From JBAXTE01 sp964653595 (lineage in GTDB: Bacteria > Bacteroidota > Bacteroidia > Bacteroidales > WCHB1-69), in assembly GCA_964653595.1 (NCBI GenBank), contig CAZZHH010000013.1, forward strand, positions 1-64,000: 64,000 bases of DNA, written 5' to 3'. The position numbers were made by a program, and so were the translations under genes. This document shows, in pieces, positions 18,944 to 26,968 of this stretch. The notes beneath the pieces are model-generated. The model did no database searches. It saw only the letters and a list, made by a program, of their open reading frames with translations, and was not told the DNA's origin. Within the stretch, counting starts at the first letter, position 1; every line of letters begins with the position of its first letter.

Positions 18944-20275
18944 ATGAAAGTAAATACAACTTATTCTGGTATTTGGAAAACTGCATACCCTCTAATTTTG
19001 GGTAGTCTGGCAAACAACATGTTAAATGTTGTAGATACTGCTTTTATCGGCAGATTAGGTCAAGTATCCTTGGGAGCATCGGCTATTGGGAGCACTTATT
19101 ACTTGGTTTTTTCCCTTATTTGTATTGGTTTGGCTTCTGGTGCACAAATAATTATTGCCCGAAAAACTGGGGAGAGAGATTATAAATCTATAGGGAAAGT
19201 GTTTGTCCAGAATAGTTACTTATTGTCTGTTTTTGGACTCTTAATCACTGTTTTTTTATACACCACTACTCCAACTATATTGAGATTTATCATTAGCTCA
19301 GATGCTATCTACCACGAAACAATTGCATATACTTCTTACCGTATTTGGGGAATTATTTTTGTTGCCCTTACTTCTGTATATACCTCTTTTTACGTTGGAA
19401 TTTCGAAAACAAAAGTCCTTATATATTCCACCATCGTGATGACATTAACTAATATCGTACTTGATTATGGACTAATATTTGGAAATTTATGTTTACCACA
19501 AATGAATATCAAAGGAGGAGCTTTAGCTTCTGTCATTGCCGAAGCATCCGCTTTTGGGTTTTTTATAATTTACACAAAGTTGTATGTAAACCCCAAGAAA
19601 TTTGATCTTTATAACTTCATTAAAATCGACACATCCCTAGTGCTTCAAAATATTAAATTGGGATATCCAATTATGTTTCAATATCTGATGTCCCTTGGAA
19701 GTTGGTTCTTGTTTTTTATTATCATTGAAAAACTAGGAGAACAAGCACTTGCCGAATCTAACATTCTACGTAGTTTGTTACTCCTTTTTATGATGCCTGT
19801 TTGGGGCTTGGCTACTACTGCAAACACTTTTACTAGCAATCTTTTAGGACAAAATAAATCATCAGACGTGCCTGTTTTATTGAAACGACTCAATATGATT
19901 GCGTTGATGCTTATTTTTGTTTTTATTCCTTTTGTCTTGTTTTTTCCAGAGCTTTTAGCTCAAATTTATTCCGATGACAAACTACTTATTCAGGAAGCAT
20001 CTAAAGTGATTTGGATCGTCTATTTCACCATGATAACATTTATACCAGGGGTAATTTTAAACAATTCTCTGTGTGGTACTGGAGATACAAAATCTGCTTT
20101 TATTATTGAACTTATTGCCACCTTCTTTTATTTAAACTATGCCTATTTGGTAGCTATTTATTTTCAACTTCCCTTGAGCTTTATTTGGTTGTCCGAATTA
20201 TTATATTGGGCAGTAATAGGCTTGGGTAGCTATTACCGATTAAAAAGCAGGAAGTGGAAATCCATAGTTATATAA
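18944..20275 (+). CDS. MATE family multidrug/toxin efflux transporter
   Basis: Inner-membrane antiporter of 443 residues with twelve predicted hydrophobic segments in two related halves, expelling organic cations or metabolites in exchange for sodium ions or protons. The opening TYSGIWKTAYPLILGSLANNMLNVVDTAFIGRLGQVSLGASAIG is typical of the MATE N-lobe. Substrate is not predictable. The ATG at 18944 is preferred over the in-frame TTG at 18932, which overlaps a promoter box. It stands alone, ending in a hairpin terminator shared with the convergent ompH gene. Confidence 0.93.
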   Translation: MKVNTTYSGIWKTAYPLILGSLANNMLNVVDTAFIGRLGQVSLGASAIGSTYYLVFSLICIGLASGAQIIIARKTGERDYKSIGKVFVQNSYLLSVFGLLITVFLYTTTPTILRFIISSDAIYHETIAYTSYRIWGIIFVALTSVYTSFYVGISKTKVLIYSTIVMTLTNIVLDYGLIFGNLCLPQMNIKGGALASVIAEASAFGFFIIYTKLYVNPKKFDLYNFIKIDTSLVLQNIKLGYPIMFQYLMSLGSWFLFFIIIEKLGEQALAESNILRSLLLLFMMPVWGLATTANTFTSNLLGQNKSSDVPVLLKRLNMIALMLIFVFIPFVLFFPELLAQIYSDDKLLIQEASKVIWIVYFTMITFIPGVILNNSLCGTGDTKSAFIIELIATFFYLNYAYLVAIYFQLPLSFIWLSELLYWAVIGLGSYYRLKSRKWKSIVI

Positions 20276-20350
20276 CCATTTTTTTCTGAAAAATGATTTC
20301 ATCCCTGATTCAGGGAATATATAGGCCATTGTCTATTTTGTAAAAACAAA

Positions 20351-20372
20351 AAAAGTGGGTTACCCCACTTTT
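20351..20372. terminator. Bidirectional terminator, MATE gene / ompH
   Basis: Stem AAAAGTGGG (20351-20359) with CCCACTTTT (20364-20372) and a 4-base loop, between two convergent genes. Confidence 0.8.
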
Positions 20373-20400
20373 AAAATTTAAAGTCCTTAAAAAAGGTCTC

Positions 20401-20925
20401 CTATTTTGGAGCAACCGTAGTTTTTAAGTTCAATTTCTTTTTTACTAAAGCCATGATGTCATCACTACTTTCGTGATACAACAAAACACCAACTGATGAA
20501 TCAAAAATATAGGTATACCCATTTTCTTTAGATACATCTTCAATCGCTTTTTTAGCTTTATCAATAATTGGTTTTAAAAGCTCACTCTCTTTATCTTTTA
20601 AATCCTTTTGAGCGGAAGACTGGAAAGCTTCTATTCGAGTTTGTAAATCTTGAAGCTCTTGTTGTTTTAATTGAATAATCGATTGTGACCAAGTTCCGGC
20701 CTTTTCTTGATATTCTTTGTATTTGTTTTCAGCCTCTTTTTGCATAGCAATTAGTTGTGTTTCTAAAACTTTTGAGTAGTCTTGTAACACTTTTTGAGCA
20801 GAATCTCTTCCTGGCATTGCTTGCAATAACTCCATAGAGTCGATATGTCCTAGTTTAATTTTTACCTGAGCCATGGCTGGGAACAAAAAGCCAAAAGCAA
20901 TAATTGCTAATAATAATTTTCTCAT
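20401..20925 (-). CDS. OmpH/Skp-type periplasmic chaperone, second copy
   Basis: Exported 174-residue protein: signal peptide (1-19, ending AMAQ), then a short beta strand (KIKLGHIDSMELLQAMPG), a long charged alpha-helical arm (about 45-130) and a return to the small body (about 140-165). This is the jellyfish architecture of Skp/OmpH, which forms trimers that hold unfolded outer-membrane proteins on their way to BamA. It lies downstream of another ompH and bamA, as in Porphyromonas and other Bacteroidota. A perfect -7 box in the short gap upstream suggests it can also be transcribed separately. Confidence 0.9.
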   Translation of the reverse strand: MRKLLLAIIAFGFLFPAMAQVKIKLGHIDSMELLQAMPGRDSAQKVLQDYSKVLETQLIAMQKEAENKYKEYQEKAGTWSQSIIQLKQQELQDLQTRIEAFQSSAQKDLKDKESELLKPIIDKAKKAIEDVSKENGYTYIFDSSVGVLLYHESSDDIMALVKKKLNLKTTVAPK

Positions 20926-20956
20926 TCTAAATTTTTCTTTTTTTATGTTTGAAATG

Positions 20957-20964
20957 CAAAGATA
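20957..20964 (-). promoter_or_regulatory. -7 box (TATCTTTG) of the downstream ompH
   Basis: Perfect TAnnTTTG match on the minus strand, 32 bases before the start codon of the second ompH and within the 59-base gap between the two ompH genes. Confidence 0.55.
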
Positions 20965-20984
20965 TTGTTTTTTTTAATTGTTTA

Positions 20985-21554
20985 CTACTTTTTTCCGGGC
21001 TTTGGGGTAGTGTTGGTTTTATTGCCTGCATTGTTCATCTGAGGGGTAATACCCAACTTTTGAAGTACTTCGTCGCTTATATCTAGCTTAGAATCGGCAT
21101 ATACGATTGTTAATGCCCCCGATTTGTCAAAAACAAAAGAATAACTTTTTTCTCTTGCATATTCGTTGATAGCATTAAAGACTTTATCTTGAATTGGTTT
21201 TATCAACTCTTGACGTTTTTTGAATAAATCGCCATCTTTGCCAAATCGTTTTTTTTGTAAATCTTTTGCTTCTTTCTCTGCGTTAATGATTGCTTCTTCT
21301 CTTTTTTTCTTTGCATCTTCAGGCAACAAAACTGCATCTACTTGAAATTGTTTATACATTCTGTCAATTTCGGCAAACTTTTTCTCTAACTCTTTTTGCC
21401 AGTCAATGGACGCTTGATCAATATCGGCTTGTGCATCTTTGTATTCTTGCATTCCTTCCAAAATGTATTGAGTGTCGACATATGCGTACTTTTGAGCATT
21501 CACACTAAAAAACGAAGCAACGAGTAACAGAGTAATTCCAATAATTTTTTTCAT
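20985..21554 (-). CDS. OmpH/Skp-type periplasmic chaperone, first copy
   Basis: Exported 189-residue paralogue of the following ompH, with signal peptide (1-20, ending VNAQ), the KYAYVDTQYILEGMQEYKDAQADID opening and a long lysine/glutamate-rich helical arm (about 40-120). A low-complexity tail rich in Asn, Thr, Pro and Lys (about 172-189) is absent from the second copy. The expected role is to chaperone outer-membrane proteins for the BamA encoded just upstream. An AGGAG sequence 9 bases before the ATG is unusual in this genome. Confidence 0.92.
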   Translation of the reverse strand: MKKIIGITLLLVASFFSVNAQKYAYVDTQYILEGMQEYKDAQADIDQASIDWQKELEKKFAEIDRMYKQFQVDAVLLPEDAKKKREEAIINAEKEAKDLQKKRFGKDGDLFKKRQELIKPIQDKVFNAINEYAREKSYSFVFDKSGALTIVYADSKLDISDEVLQKLGITPQMNNAGNKTNTTPKPGKK

Positions 21555-21563
21555 ATTTTTTAT

Positions 21564-21568
21564 CTCCT
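21564..21568 (-). promoter_or_regulatory. Shine-Dalgarno-like AGGAG before ompH
   Basis: On the minus strand AGGAG lies 9 bases before the ATG at 21554. Most genes in the window show no such site, as expected for Bacteroidota, so this one stands out and supports the chosen start. Confidence 0.45.
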
Positions 21569-21620
21569 ATTTTTATAATTTTTACAAACAAGCACTATTT
21601 CTAACAAAAAATATACCACA

Positions 21621-24239
21621 TTAATCAATCGAAGAGTTGATAGAAAAATGGAATTGTCCTTTGTTGGATCCTGGAAGTTTTGGAACATCGTCAAAACCAT
21701 ATCCCCAATCAAGCCCCAACATCCCAAACATTGGCAAAAACACTCTTACTCCAATGCCTGCCGAACGGTACATTTTAAAAGGATTGAATGTTTTAAAATC
21801 AATCCAAGTGTTCCCAGCTTCTACAAAAGATAGTAAATAAATGGTTGCCGATGGATTGAGGGATACCGGATATCTGATCTCTCCTGTATATTTAGTATAA
21901 ATAGTAGCTCCAATAAAATTGGTACCAGCACCCGTGGGCGTTAAGGAGTTGTTGCTATAGCCACGCATACCCACAAGCTCCCGACCATCTAGAGCAAAAC
22001 CCGATAATCCATCTCCTCCTAAATAAAAACGTTCAAATGGAGAATCTCCCACTTTGCGATTGTACGAACCCAAATATCCAGTTTTAAAACGTAAGCTAGC
22101 CACAAACTTATCAATAGGGTTGATGAAAAAACTAGCCTGAAATTTAGCTTTGTAATATTCGAGCCACCTAAAACGATCTTGGTCTGTTGCATTGCTATAG
22201 TCTACTTTGTTAAAATAGGAATAGGGAGGAGTTAGCTGTACCGACAAGCTCATATCCGAGCCAGAGGTTGGATAAGTAGGTTTGTCAATAGAATTTCTCC
22301 CAACCGATATGTTATAGCTTAAATTGTTGGAGTAACCATTGCTAAAGGTAAATATCGATGAATAATTATCTAAGGTGTAATTTTGAAAACTCAAACCTTG
22401 TGAAAAAACAAAGAAATCATCCGGCCATTTCAATCTTTTTGTTAAACTTACCGACACTCCATTTATATCTATGGATTGGCGTTTTTCGTTTGACTTTGCT
22501 AGTCCATTTGATTGAATTGAGTGATATACACTTACCGATAAAGCATTTGGTTTTTTGCCTCCAAGCCATGGCTCAGTAAAAGAAGCACTATAAGATTGGT
22601 AATAGGTGCCGTTTGATTGAGCTCTAACACTTATCTTTTGCCCATCTCCCGAAGGAATTGGTTTCCATGCGTTCCTTTTAAAGAAATTTCGAGTAGAAAA
22701 ATTGTTAAACGATACCCCAATTGTTCCAACTACCATTCCGGCACCCCATCCTCCTGACAGCTCTAACTGATCCGAAGAAGCCTCCTCCTCTACAGAAAAC
22801 TCAATATCTACGGTACCGTCTACAGGATTAGGTTTAGGGGTGATGCCGATTTTTTCTTGATTAAAATATCGTAAGTTCGCCAATTCGCGCTGAGAGCGGA
22901 TTAGGTCTGCACGACTAAAAAGCTGGCCAGGTACAGTCCTTATCTCTCTAATGATTACCTGATCATTGGTTTTGGTGTTACCAACGATGCTGATTTTATT
23001 GATCCTTGCCTGTTTTCCCTCTGTTATTCGTATTTCAATATCAATGGAGTCGTTTTCAATTTTTACTTCTACTGGTACCGCGTTAAAAAAGAGATATCCA
23101 TCATCAAGATACATCGAGTATACATCGTATCCATTCGGATTAAATTGTAGATTTTTCTCTAGCTGTTTTTGGTTATAAACTTCCCCCTTTTTAATATTTA
23201 AAATCTTGCCCAAATCTTTAGACGAATACTTTGTATTTCCGGTAAAAGAGATATTCCGAAAATAAAATTTTTCACCTTCATCTACTTTTACTAAAAGCTT
23301 TAACTCATTATTGGGAAGTTTGATTAAGGTATCACTTACGATTCTTGCATCTCGATATCCCTTCTCATTATATAACTCAATCAGAGAAATTTTGTCTGTC
23401 TCAAAATCGGAAAGGATAAATTTGGAACCTTTAAATATACGTAGTTTTACTCGATCGCTTAAATATTCTTGAGCAATTTCTGTAACATCTTGTTTTTTGA
23501 AAATGGATGGATTTTTAAATAGATAACAAATAAAAGTATCTATCTTTTCTAATGGGAAAAATCGAAACTTCTCTCTAGTCTCCTTAAAAGAACCAATTAG
23601 CTTTGACTTTGGTACTTCGTTATTACCAGCAAAATCGATGGTGTTAACTTTCACCTTTTTCCCTTTTTGAACATCAATCTGCAACCAAATTGAATTTTCA
23701 ACAATCGAATCAAGTTTGCTTTCAATTTTAACTTCTGAGTTTAAATACCCTTTCTCAACATAATAATGACGTATGATGGCACTGGTTTTCATGATCATAT
23801 GGTCGGTAACTACATCTCCTCTTGTTAACTTGATTTTTTCTCGTATCTCGTCCGCATCTGTTTTTTTTACGCCAGAAAAAGAGAATCTCGACAATCGTGG
23901 TCGCTCTTTTAAATCGATGTTTAAAAAAATGATAGATCCTTCTAGTTTGGTTACTTCTATTCTTATGTGTTCAAAAAGTCCTTGTGCCCAAAGTTTCTCT
24001 ACAGCTTTGGTAGTTTTTTCTCCTGGGATTTTTATTTTATCCCCTACTATTAACCCAGATAAGGTTGTTATGGCGTTGTGATCTAGATACTTAACACCGC
24101 TTACAGTTACTCCGCCAATTTCGTATTCTACCGGATTGGTGTAGTCAACTTCAAAATCAGGGGTTGAACTAATTTGAGCAGAAGAGGTAAATATCAGTAA
24201 GGAGGATATTATGAAGAGGAGATAGGATTTTATTGTCAT
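21621..24239 (-). CDS. bamA: Outer-membrane protein assembly factor BamA (Omp85)
   Basis: Central barrel of the outer-membrane protein insertion machine, 872 residues. A signal peptide (about 1-22) precedes several POTRA repeats (about 38-480), for example VEYEIGGVTVSGVKYLDHNAI and ARINKISIVGNTKTNDQVI. The 16-strand barrel (about 490-872) starts at ELSGGWGAGMVVGTIGVSFNNFS and includes the Omp85 motif region FERFYLGGDGLSGFALDGRELVGMRGY near 725-750, whose FYLGG resembles the conserved VRGF/Y area, and ends GFDDVPKLPGSNKGQFHFSI. It lies 19 bases after uppS and upstream of two ompH chaperone genes, matching the arrangement in other Bacteroidota. Confidence 0.96.
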   Translation of the reverse strand: MTIKSYLLFIISSLLIFTSSAQISSTPDFEVDYTNPVEYEIGGVTVSGVKYLDHNAITTLSGLIVGDKIKIPGEKTTKAVEKLWAQGLFEHIRIEVTKLEGSIIFLNIDLKERPRLSRFSFSGVKKTDADEIREKIKLTRGDVVTDHMIMKTSAIIRHYYVEKGYLNSEVKIESKLDSIVENSIWLQIDVQKGKKVKVNTIDFAGNNEVPKSKLIGSFKETREKFRFFPLEKIDTFICYLFKNPSIFKKQDVTEIAQEYLSDRVKLRIFKGSKFILSDFETDKISLIELYNEKGYRDARIVSDTLIKLPNNELKLLVKVDEGEKFYFRNISFTGNTKYSSKDLGKILNIKKGEVYNQKQLEKNLQFNPNGYDVYSMYLDDGYLFFNAVPVEVKIENDSIDIEIRITEGKQARINKISIVGNTKTNDQVIIREIRTVPGQLFSRADLIRSQRELANLRYFNQEKIGITPKPNPVDGTVDIEFSVEEEASSDQLELSGGWGAGMVVGTIGVSFNNFSTRNFFKRNAWKPIPSGDGQKISVRAQSNGTYYQSYSASFTEPWLGGKKPNALSVSVYHSIQSNGLAKSNEKRQSIDINGVSVSLTKRLKWPDDFFVFSQGLSFQNYTLDNYSSIFTFSNGYSNNLSYNISVGRNSIDKPTYPTSGSDMSLSVQLTPPYSYFNKVDYSNATDQDRFRWLEYYKAKFQASFFINPIDKFVASLRFKTGYLGSYNRKVGDSPFERFYLGGDGLSGFALDGRELVGMRGYSNNSLTPTGAGTNFIGATIYTKYTGEIRYPVSLNPSATIYLLSFVEAGNTWIDFKTFNPFKMYRSAGIGVRVFLPMFGMLGLDWGYGFDDVPKLPGSNKGQFHFSINSSID

Positions 24240-24258
24240 TAAGTTTTAATTTAGGTCG

Positions 24259-25002
24259 TTATGCATTAAGTTGTTCGCTGGTCATTCCAAATCGTCTTTC
24301 TTTTTCTTGATAGAAGATGATTGCTTTAAATAAGTCTTCTTTTGTAAAGTCGGGCCACAATGTTGGAGTGAAATATAATTCTGAATAGGATAATTGCCAT
24401 AAAAGATAGTTGCTAAGACGTTGTTCTCCACTTGTTCGAATTAAAAGATCTGGATCAGGCATAAAATTAGTGGATAAATGTTGATCAAAAATATGGGTTG
24501 ATATCTCATTTACGTCTATCATTCCATCTTTTACTTTTTGAGAGATGCTCTTTACAGCTTCTATAATCTCCCATTTTGCACTATAATTTAAAGCTAAAAC
24601 AACCGTAAGACCATCGTTTTGTGATGTTTTTTCAATCGCACTTTTTAATACAGATTTACAATCAGCTGGCATGTTCTCAATGTCTCCAATGGCAGCTAAT
24701 CGGACATTGTTTTTGTTTAAAGAATCAACCTCTGCATGAATTACATTCACTAAAAGAAGCATAATCGCATCTACTTCCTCTTTTGGCCTATTCCAGTTTT
24801 CAGTAGAAAAAGCATATAGTGTGATAAATTTTACACCCAACTCACCAGCACCTTCTATAACTTCTCTAACTGCATGTATGCCTTGTTGGTGCCCAAATGT
24901 TCTCTTTTCATCACGTTGCTTTGCCCATCTGCCATTGCCATCCATAATAATGGCAATGTGTTTGGGTAAATTAGATAAATTAACTCTCTCTTTTAAACTC
25001 AT
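24259..25002 (-). CDS. uppS: Isoprenyl transferase (undecaprenyl pyrophosphate synthase)
   Basis: Cis-prenyltransferase of 247 residues that extends farnesyl pyrophosphate with isopentenyl units to give the C55 carrier lipid for peptidoglycan and surface glycans. The catalytic block HIAIIMDGNGRWAKQR (15-30) contains Asp21. The second conserved stretch FITLYAFSTENWNRP and the C-terminal PDPDLLIRTSGEQRLSNYLLWQLSYSELYFTPTLWPDF complete the family pattern. It sits between the PorG-like genes and bamA in an apparent operon. Confidence 0.97.
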   Translation of the reverse strand: MSLKERVNLSNLPKHIAIIMDGNGRWAKQRDEKRTFGHQQGIHAVREVIEGAGELGVKFITLYAFSTENWNRPKEEVDAIMLLLVNVIHAEVDSLNKNNVRLAAIGDIENMPADCKSVLKSAIEKTSQNDGLTVVLALNYSAKWEIIEAVKSISQKVKDGMIDVNEISTHIFDQHLSTNFMPDPDLLIRTSGEQRLSNYLLWQLSYSELYFTPTLWPDFTKEDLFKAIIFYQEKERRFGMTSEQLNA

Positions 25003-25044
25003 AAACGAGGTAACGATTTTTTTATAGAAAAATTATTATATTAA

Positions 25045-25881
25045 CTATTTTTTTGATTTTCGCTTCGAACGAATTTTTGATTTCGAATATGCTGCACAGT
25101 TGTCATCGTTGTTGGCAAGCTTAAAAGTAAGCCAAATTCCAGTAAAGGAATACCAATCTCTAGTGGTAGAATTTCCTCTGCCACTTCCCGAAGGATGTTT
25201 TATCTCTGATCTGTCAGCTAATTCAGAAGCGATCGTTGATCGTTGAATGGACAACAAGTCGGTATCATAGTAAGTCGTGCTTACGTCATCTAAATAATCT
25301 GTAAATGTTTTTCTAAGTCCCCACTCAGCTCCAAATGAAAAATTCTTTAAAAAATTTATTTTAAAACCTAACCCAAAAGGAAAACTAAAATTGGTTAATG
25401 AATATCGATCCTGACGGCCGTCTAATCCCTGACCTTCGGTACCGAGTGGCTGTAAATCGTACCAATGATTGTTGCTGTTGGCTTGTGGATTGAACGAAAA
25501 TACCGAAAATCCAGCAAAAAGATATGGTGAAAAAGGATTCTTGTCTTTAGAATTATAGAGTCTGAAAAAGTTTAACTCTACTTGTCCAGAAAGCTCAGAA
25601 ATAGAAGATCGGAAACTTAAATTCCTTGGATTGTTTCCATTGGTTTCTTTGTCGCTGCCCATTACAGAACCGAATAGTGCACTGAATTTAAAAGCCCATC
25701 TGGGGTTGAAATTATATCGATACAATACACCCCCAGCCGATTGAGAGAGTGCAAAATGCGACGAAGGATTTAAATCTCCTAAATAATAAGACTTTCCAAC
25801 AAAAACTCCCAAATCGGAGGTTTGTGCCTGTGATAATAACAGACTTAATGAAAATGAAAACAGAAACAAAAAACGTTTCAT
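25045..25881 (-). CDS. DUF6089 outer-membrane protein, PorG-like (copy 2)
   Basis: Outer-membrane beta-barrel of 278 residues with a signal peptide (1-19, ending SQAQ) and repeated amphipathic strands. The family includes PorG, an outer-membrane partner of the T9SS PorK/PorN ring in Porphyromonas gingivalis, whose gene lies next to uppS, omp85 and two ompH genes as here. Shared signatures are YLGDLNPS, LNFFRLYN..PFSPYLFAGFSVF.FNPQA, LQPLGTEGQG and SFGAEWGLRKTFTDYLDDVSTTYYD. The lysine/arginine-rich tail (last ~15 residues) is unusual for a barrel end. It follows a paralogue 18 bases upstream. Assignment as a T9SS component is by family and context. Confidence 0.82.
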   Translation of the reverse strand: MKRFLFLFSFSLSLLLSQAQTSDLGVFVGKSYYLGDLNPSSHFALSQSAGGVLYRYNFNPRWAFKFSALFGSVMGSDKETNGNNPRNLSFRSSISELSGQVELNFFRLYNSKDKNPFSPYLFAGFSVFSFNPQANSNNHWYDLQPLGTEGQGLDGRQDRYSLTNFSFPFGLGFKINFLKNFSFGAEWGLRKTFTDYLDDVSTTYYDTDLLSIQRSTIASELADRSEIKHPSGSGRGNSTTRDWYSFTGIWLTFKLANNDDNCAAYSKSKIRSKRKSKK

Positions 25882-25899
25882 GTAAAAAAATTCTAATAA

Positions 25900-26811
25900 T
25901 TAGTATTGGAATGAACAAATGTTGACAGAGGTCTTGTACAAATTGATATATAAGCTAAAATTAGCAAACATGTAGTTGTCATTATTCAAGGGATTCCCTC
26001 TTTGTTGTCCTGGTGCCGTTTGGTAAGCTGTGGCTCCATCACTTATGTCAGCGGGATTCGAAAAATAGGCAGCTACATCCCCAGATTTGTTTCTAATTGC
26101 ATTGGGATCAAAGTAGGTGGTGCTTACGTCGTCCATGTAATCCGTGTTTGTCCAGCGGATACCATACTCAAAACCCAAACTGTATCTGCGATTGATGTCG
26201 TACTTAAAGCCAATTCCGAAAGGAACAGAAACGGCAAAGCGAGAATACTCTTTTCGGGTATCTACAATTCCTTGTCCCTCTGTATGAAGTGGTTGTAATT
26301 CATACCACTTGCCATCGGTAAATTTTGCTTTAGGATTAAAATAAATTCCACCTACTCCTGCAAATAAGTATGAGGTAATTGGCATACGATTTGTTTTTCT
26401 TCTTCCCCAATTTTTTCCTGTGTTTTGAAGCGTAAGATATAGTTCTGCTTGTGCAGATAATTCAAATAAGATGGATCTGAAATGCAAATTTCGCACGTTT
26501 CTGTTGATTTGTGCAGTCCATGAATCATCTCCACCAATTAACCCAAAATATATATTTGTTTTTACATTGAATCTTTCGTAAAACCGATGACTAAATCCAG
26601 CTCCAAGAACGCCACGGGTGCTTTGAATGTCGACATCTTTAAGACCGTAAGAGCCAATATCCTTTGATCCTCCTAGGTCTCCTAAAAAGTTAGAAGCACC
26701 CAAATGTGCAGTTATATATGTTCTGTTTTTCTTCCATTTCTGCCCAAATGTGGTATTGTAAGTTGCTCCTAAAACAACAATTACAAAAAATATTAGGATA
26801 GATTTTTTCAT
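25900..26811 (-). CDS. DUF6089 outer-membrane protein, PorG-like (copy 1)
   Basis: A 303-residue outer-membrane barrel with signal peptide (about 1-23, ending TFGQ), paralogous to the following gene: it shares YLFAGVGGIYFNPKA, LQPLHTEGQG and SLGFEYGIRWTNTDYMDDVSTTYFD. It heads the operon-like series with the second DUF6089 gene, uppS, bamA and two ompH genes. A -7 box lies upstream. Which of the two copies is the functional PorG equivalent cannot be decided from sequence alone. A T9SS cargo protein is encoded at the start of the window, so the organism uses the system. Confidence 0.83.
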   Translation of the reverse strand: MKKSILIFFVIVVLGATYNTTFGQKWKKNRTYITAHLGASNFLGDLGGSKDIGSYGLKDVDIQSTRGVLGAGFSHRFYERFNVKTNIYFGLIGGDDSWTAQINRNVRNLHFRSILFELSAQAELYLTLQNTGKNWGRRKTNRMPITSYLFAGVGGIYFNPKAKFTDGKWYELQPLHTEGQGIVDTRKEYSRFAVSVPFGIGFKYDINRRYSLGFEYGIRWTNTDYMDDVSTTYFDPNAIRNKSGDVAAYFSNPADISDGATAYQTAPGQQRGNPLNNDNYMFANFSLYINLYKTSVNICSFQY

Positions 26812-26834
26812 ACCAAAAATTATTTATTTCCTTG

Positions 26835-26842
26835 CAAATTTA
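26835..26842 (-). promoter_or_regulatory. -7 box (TAAATTTG) of the PorG-uppS-bamA-ompH series
   Basis: Perfect TAnnTTTG match on the minus strand, 24 bases before the first DUF6089 start codon. Confidence 0.5.
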
Positions 26843-26940
26843 CATATTTAATTTTGACTATACAATAAAAAAGAACTTTTTATTTAGCGTTGGAGAAAAG
26901 TTTAACAATTCACAACCTATTCAAATTCTGTATTTTGTTG

Positions 26941-26948
26941 TATTTTTG
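26941..26948 (+). promoter_or_regulatory. -7 box (TATTTTTG) of the YgiQ gene
   Basis: Perfect TAnnTTTG match 21 bases before the ATG at 26969. Confidence 0.5.
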
Positions 26949-26968
26949 CAGTTATTTTCCAAAATCGA

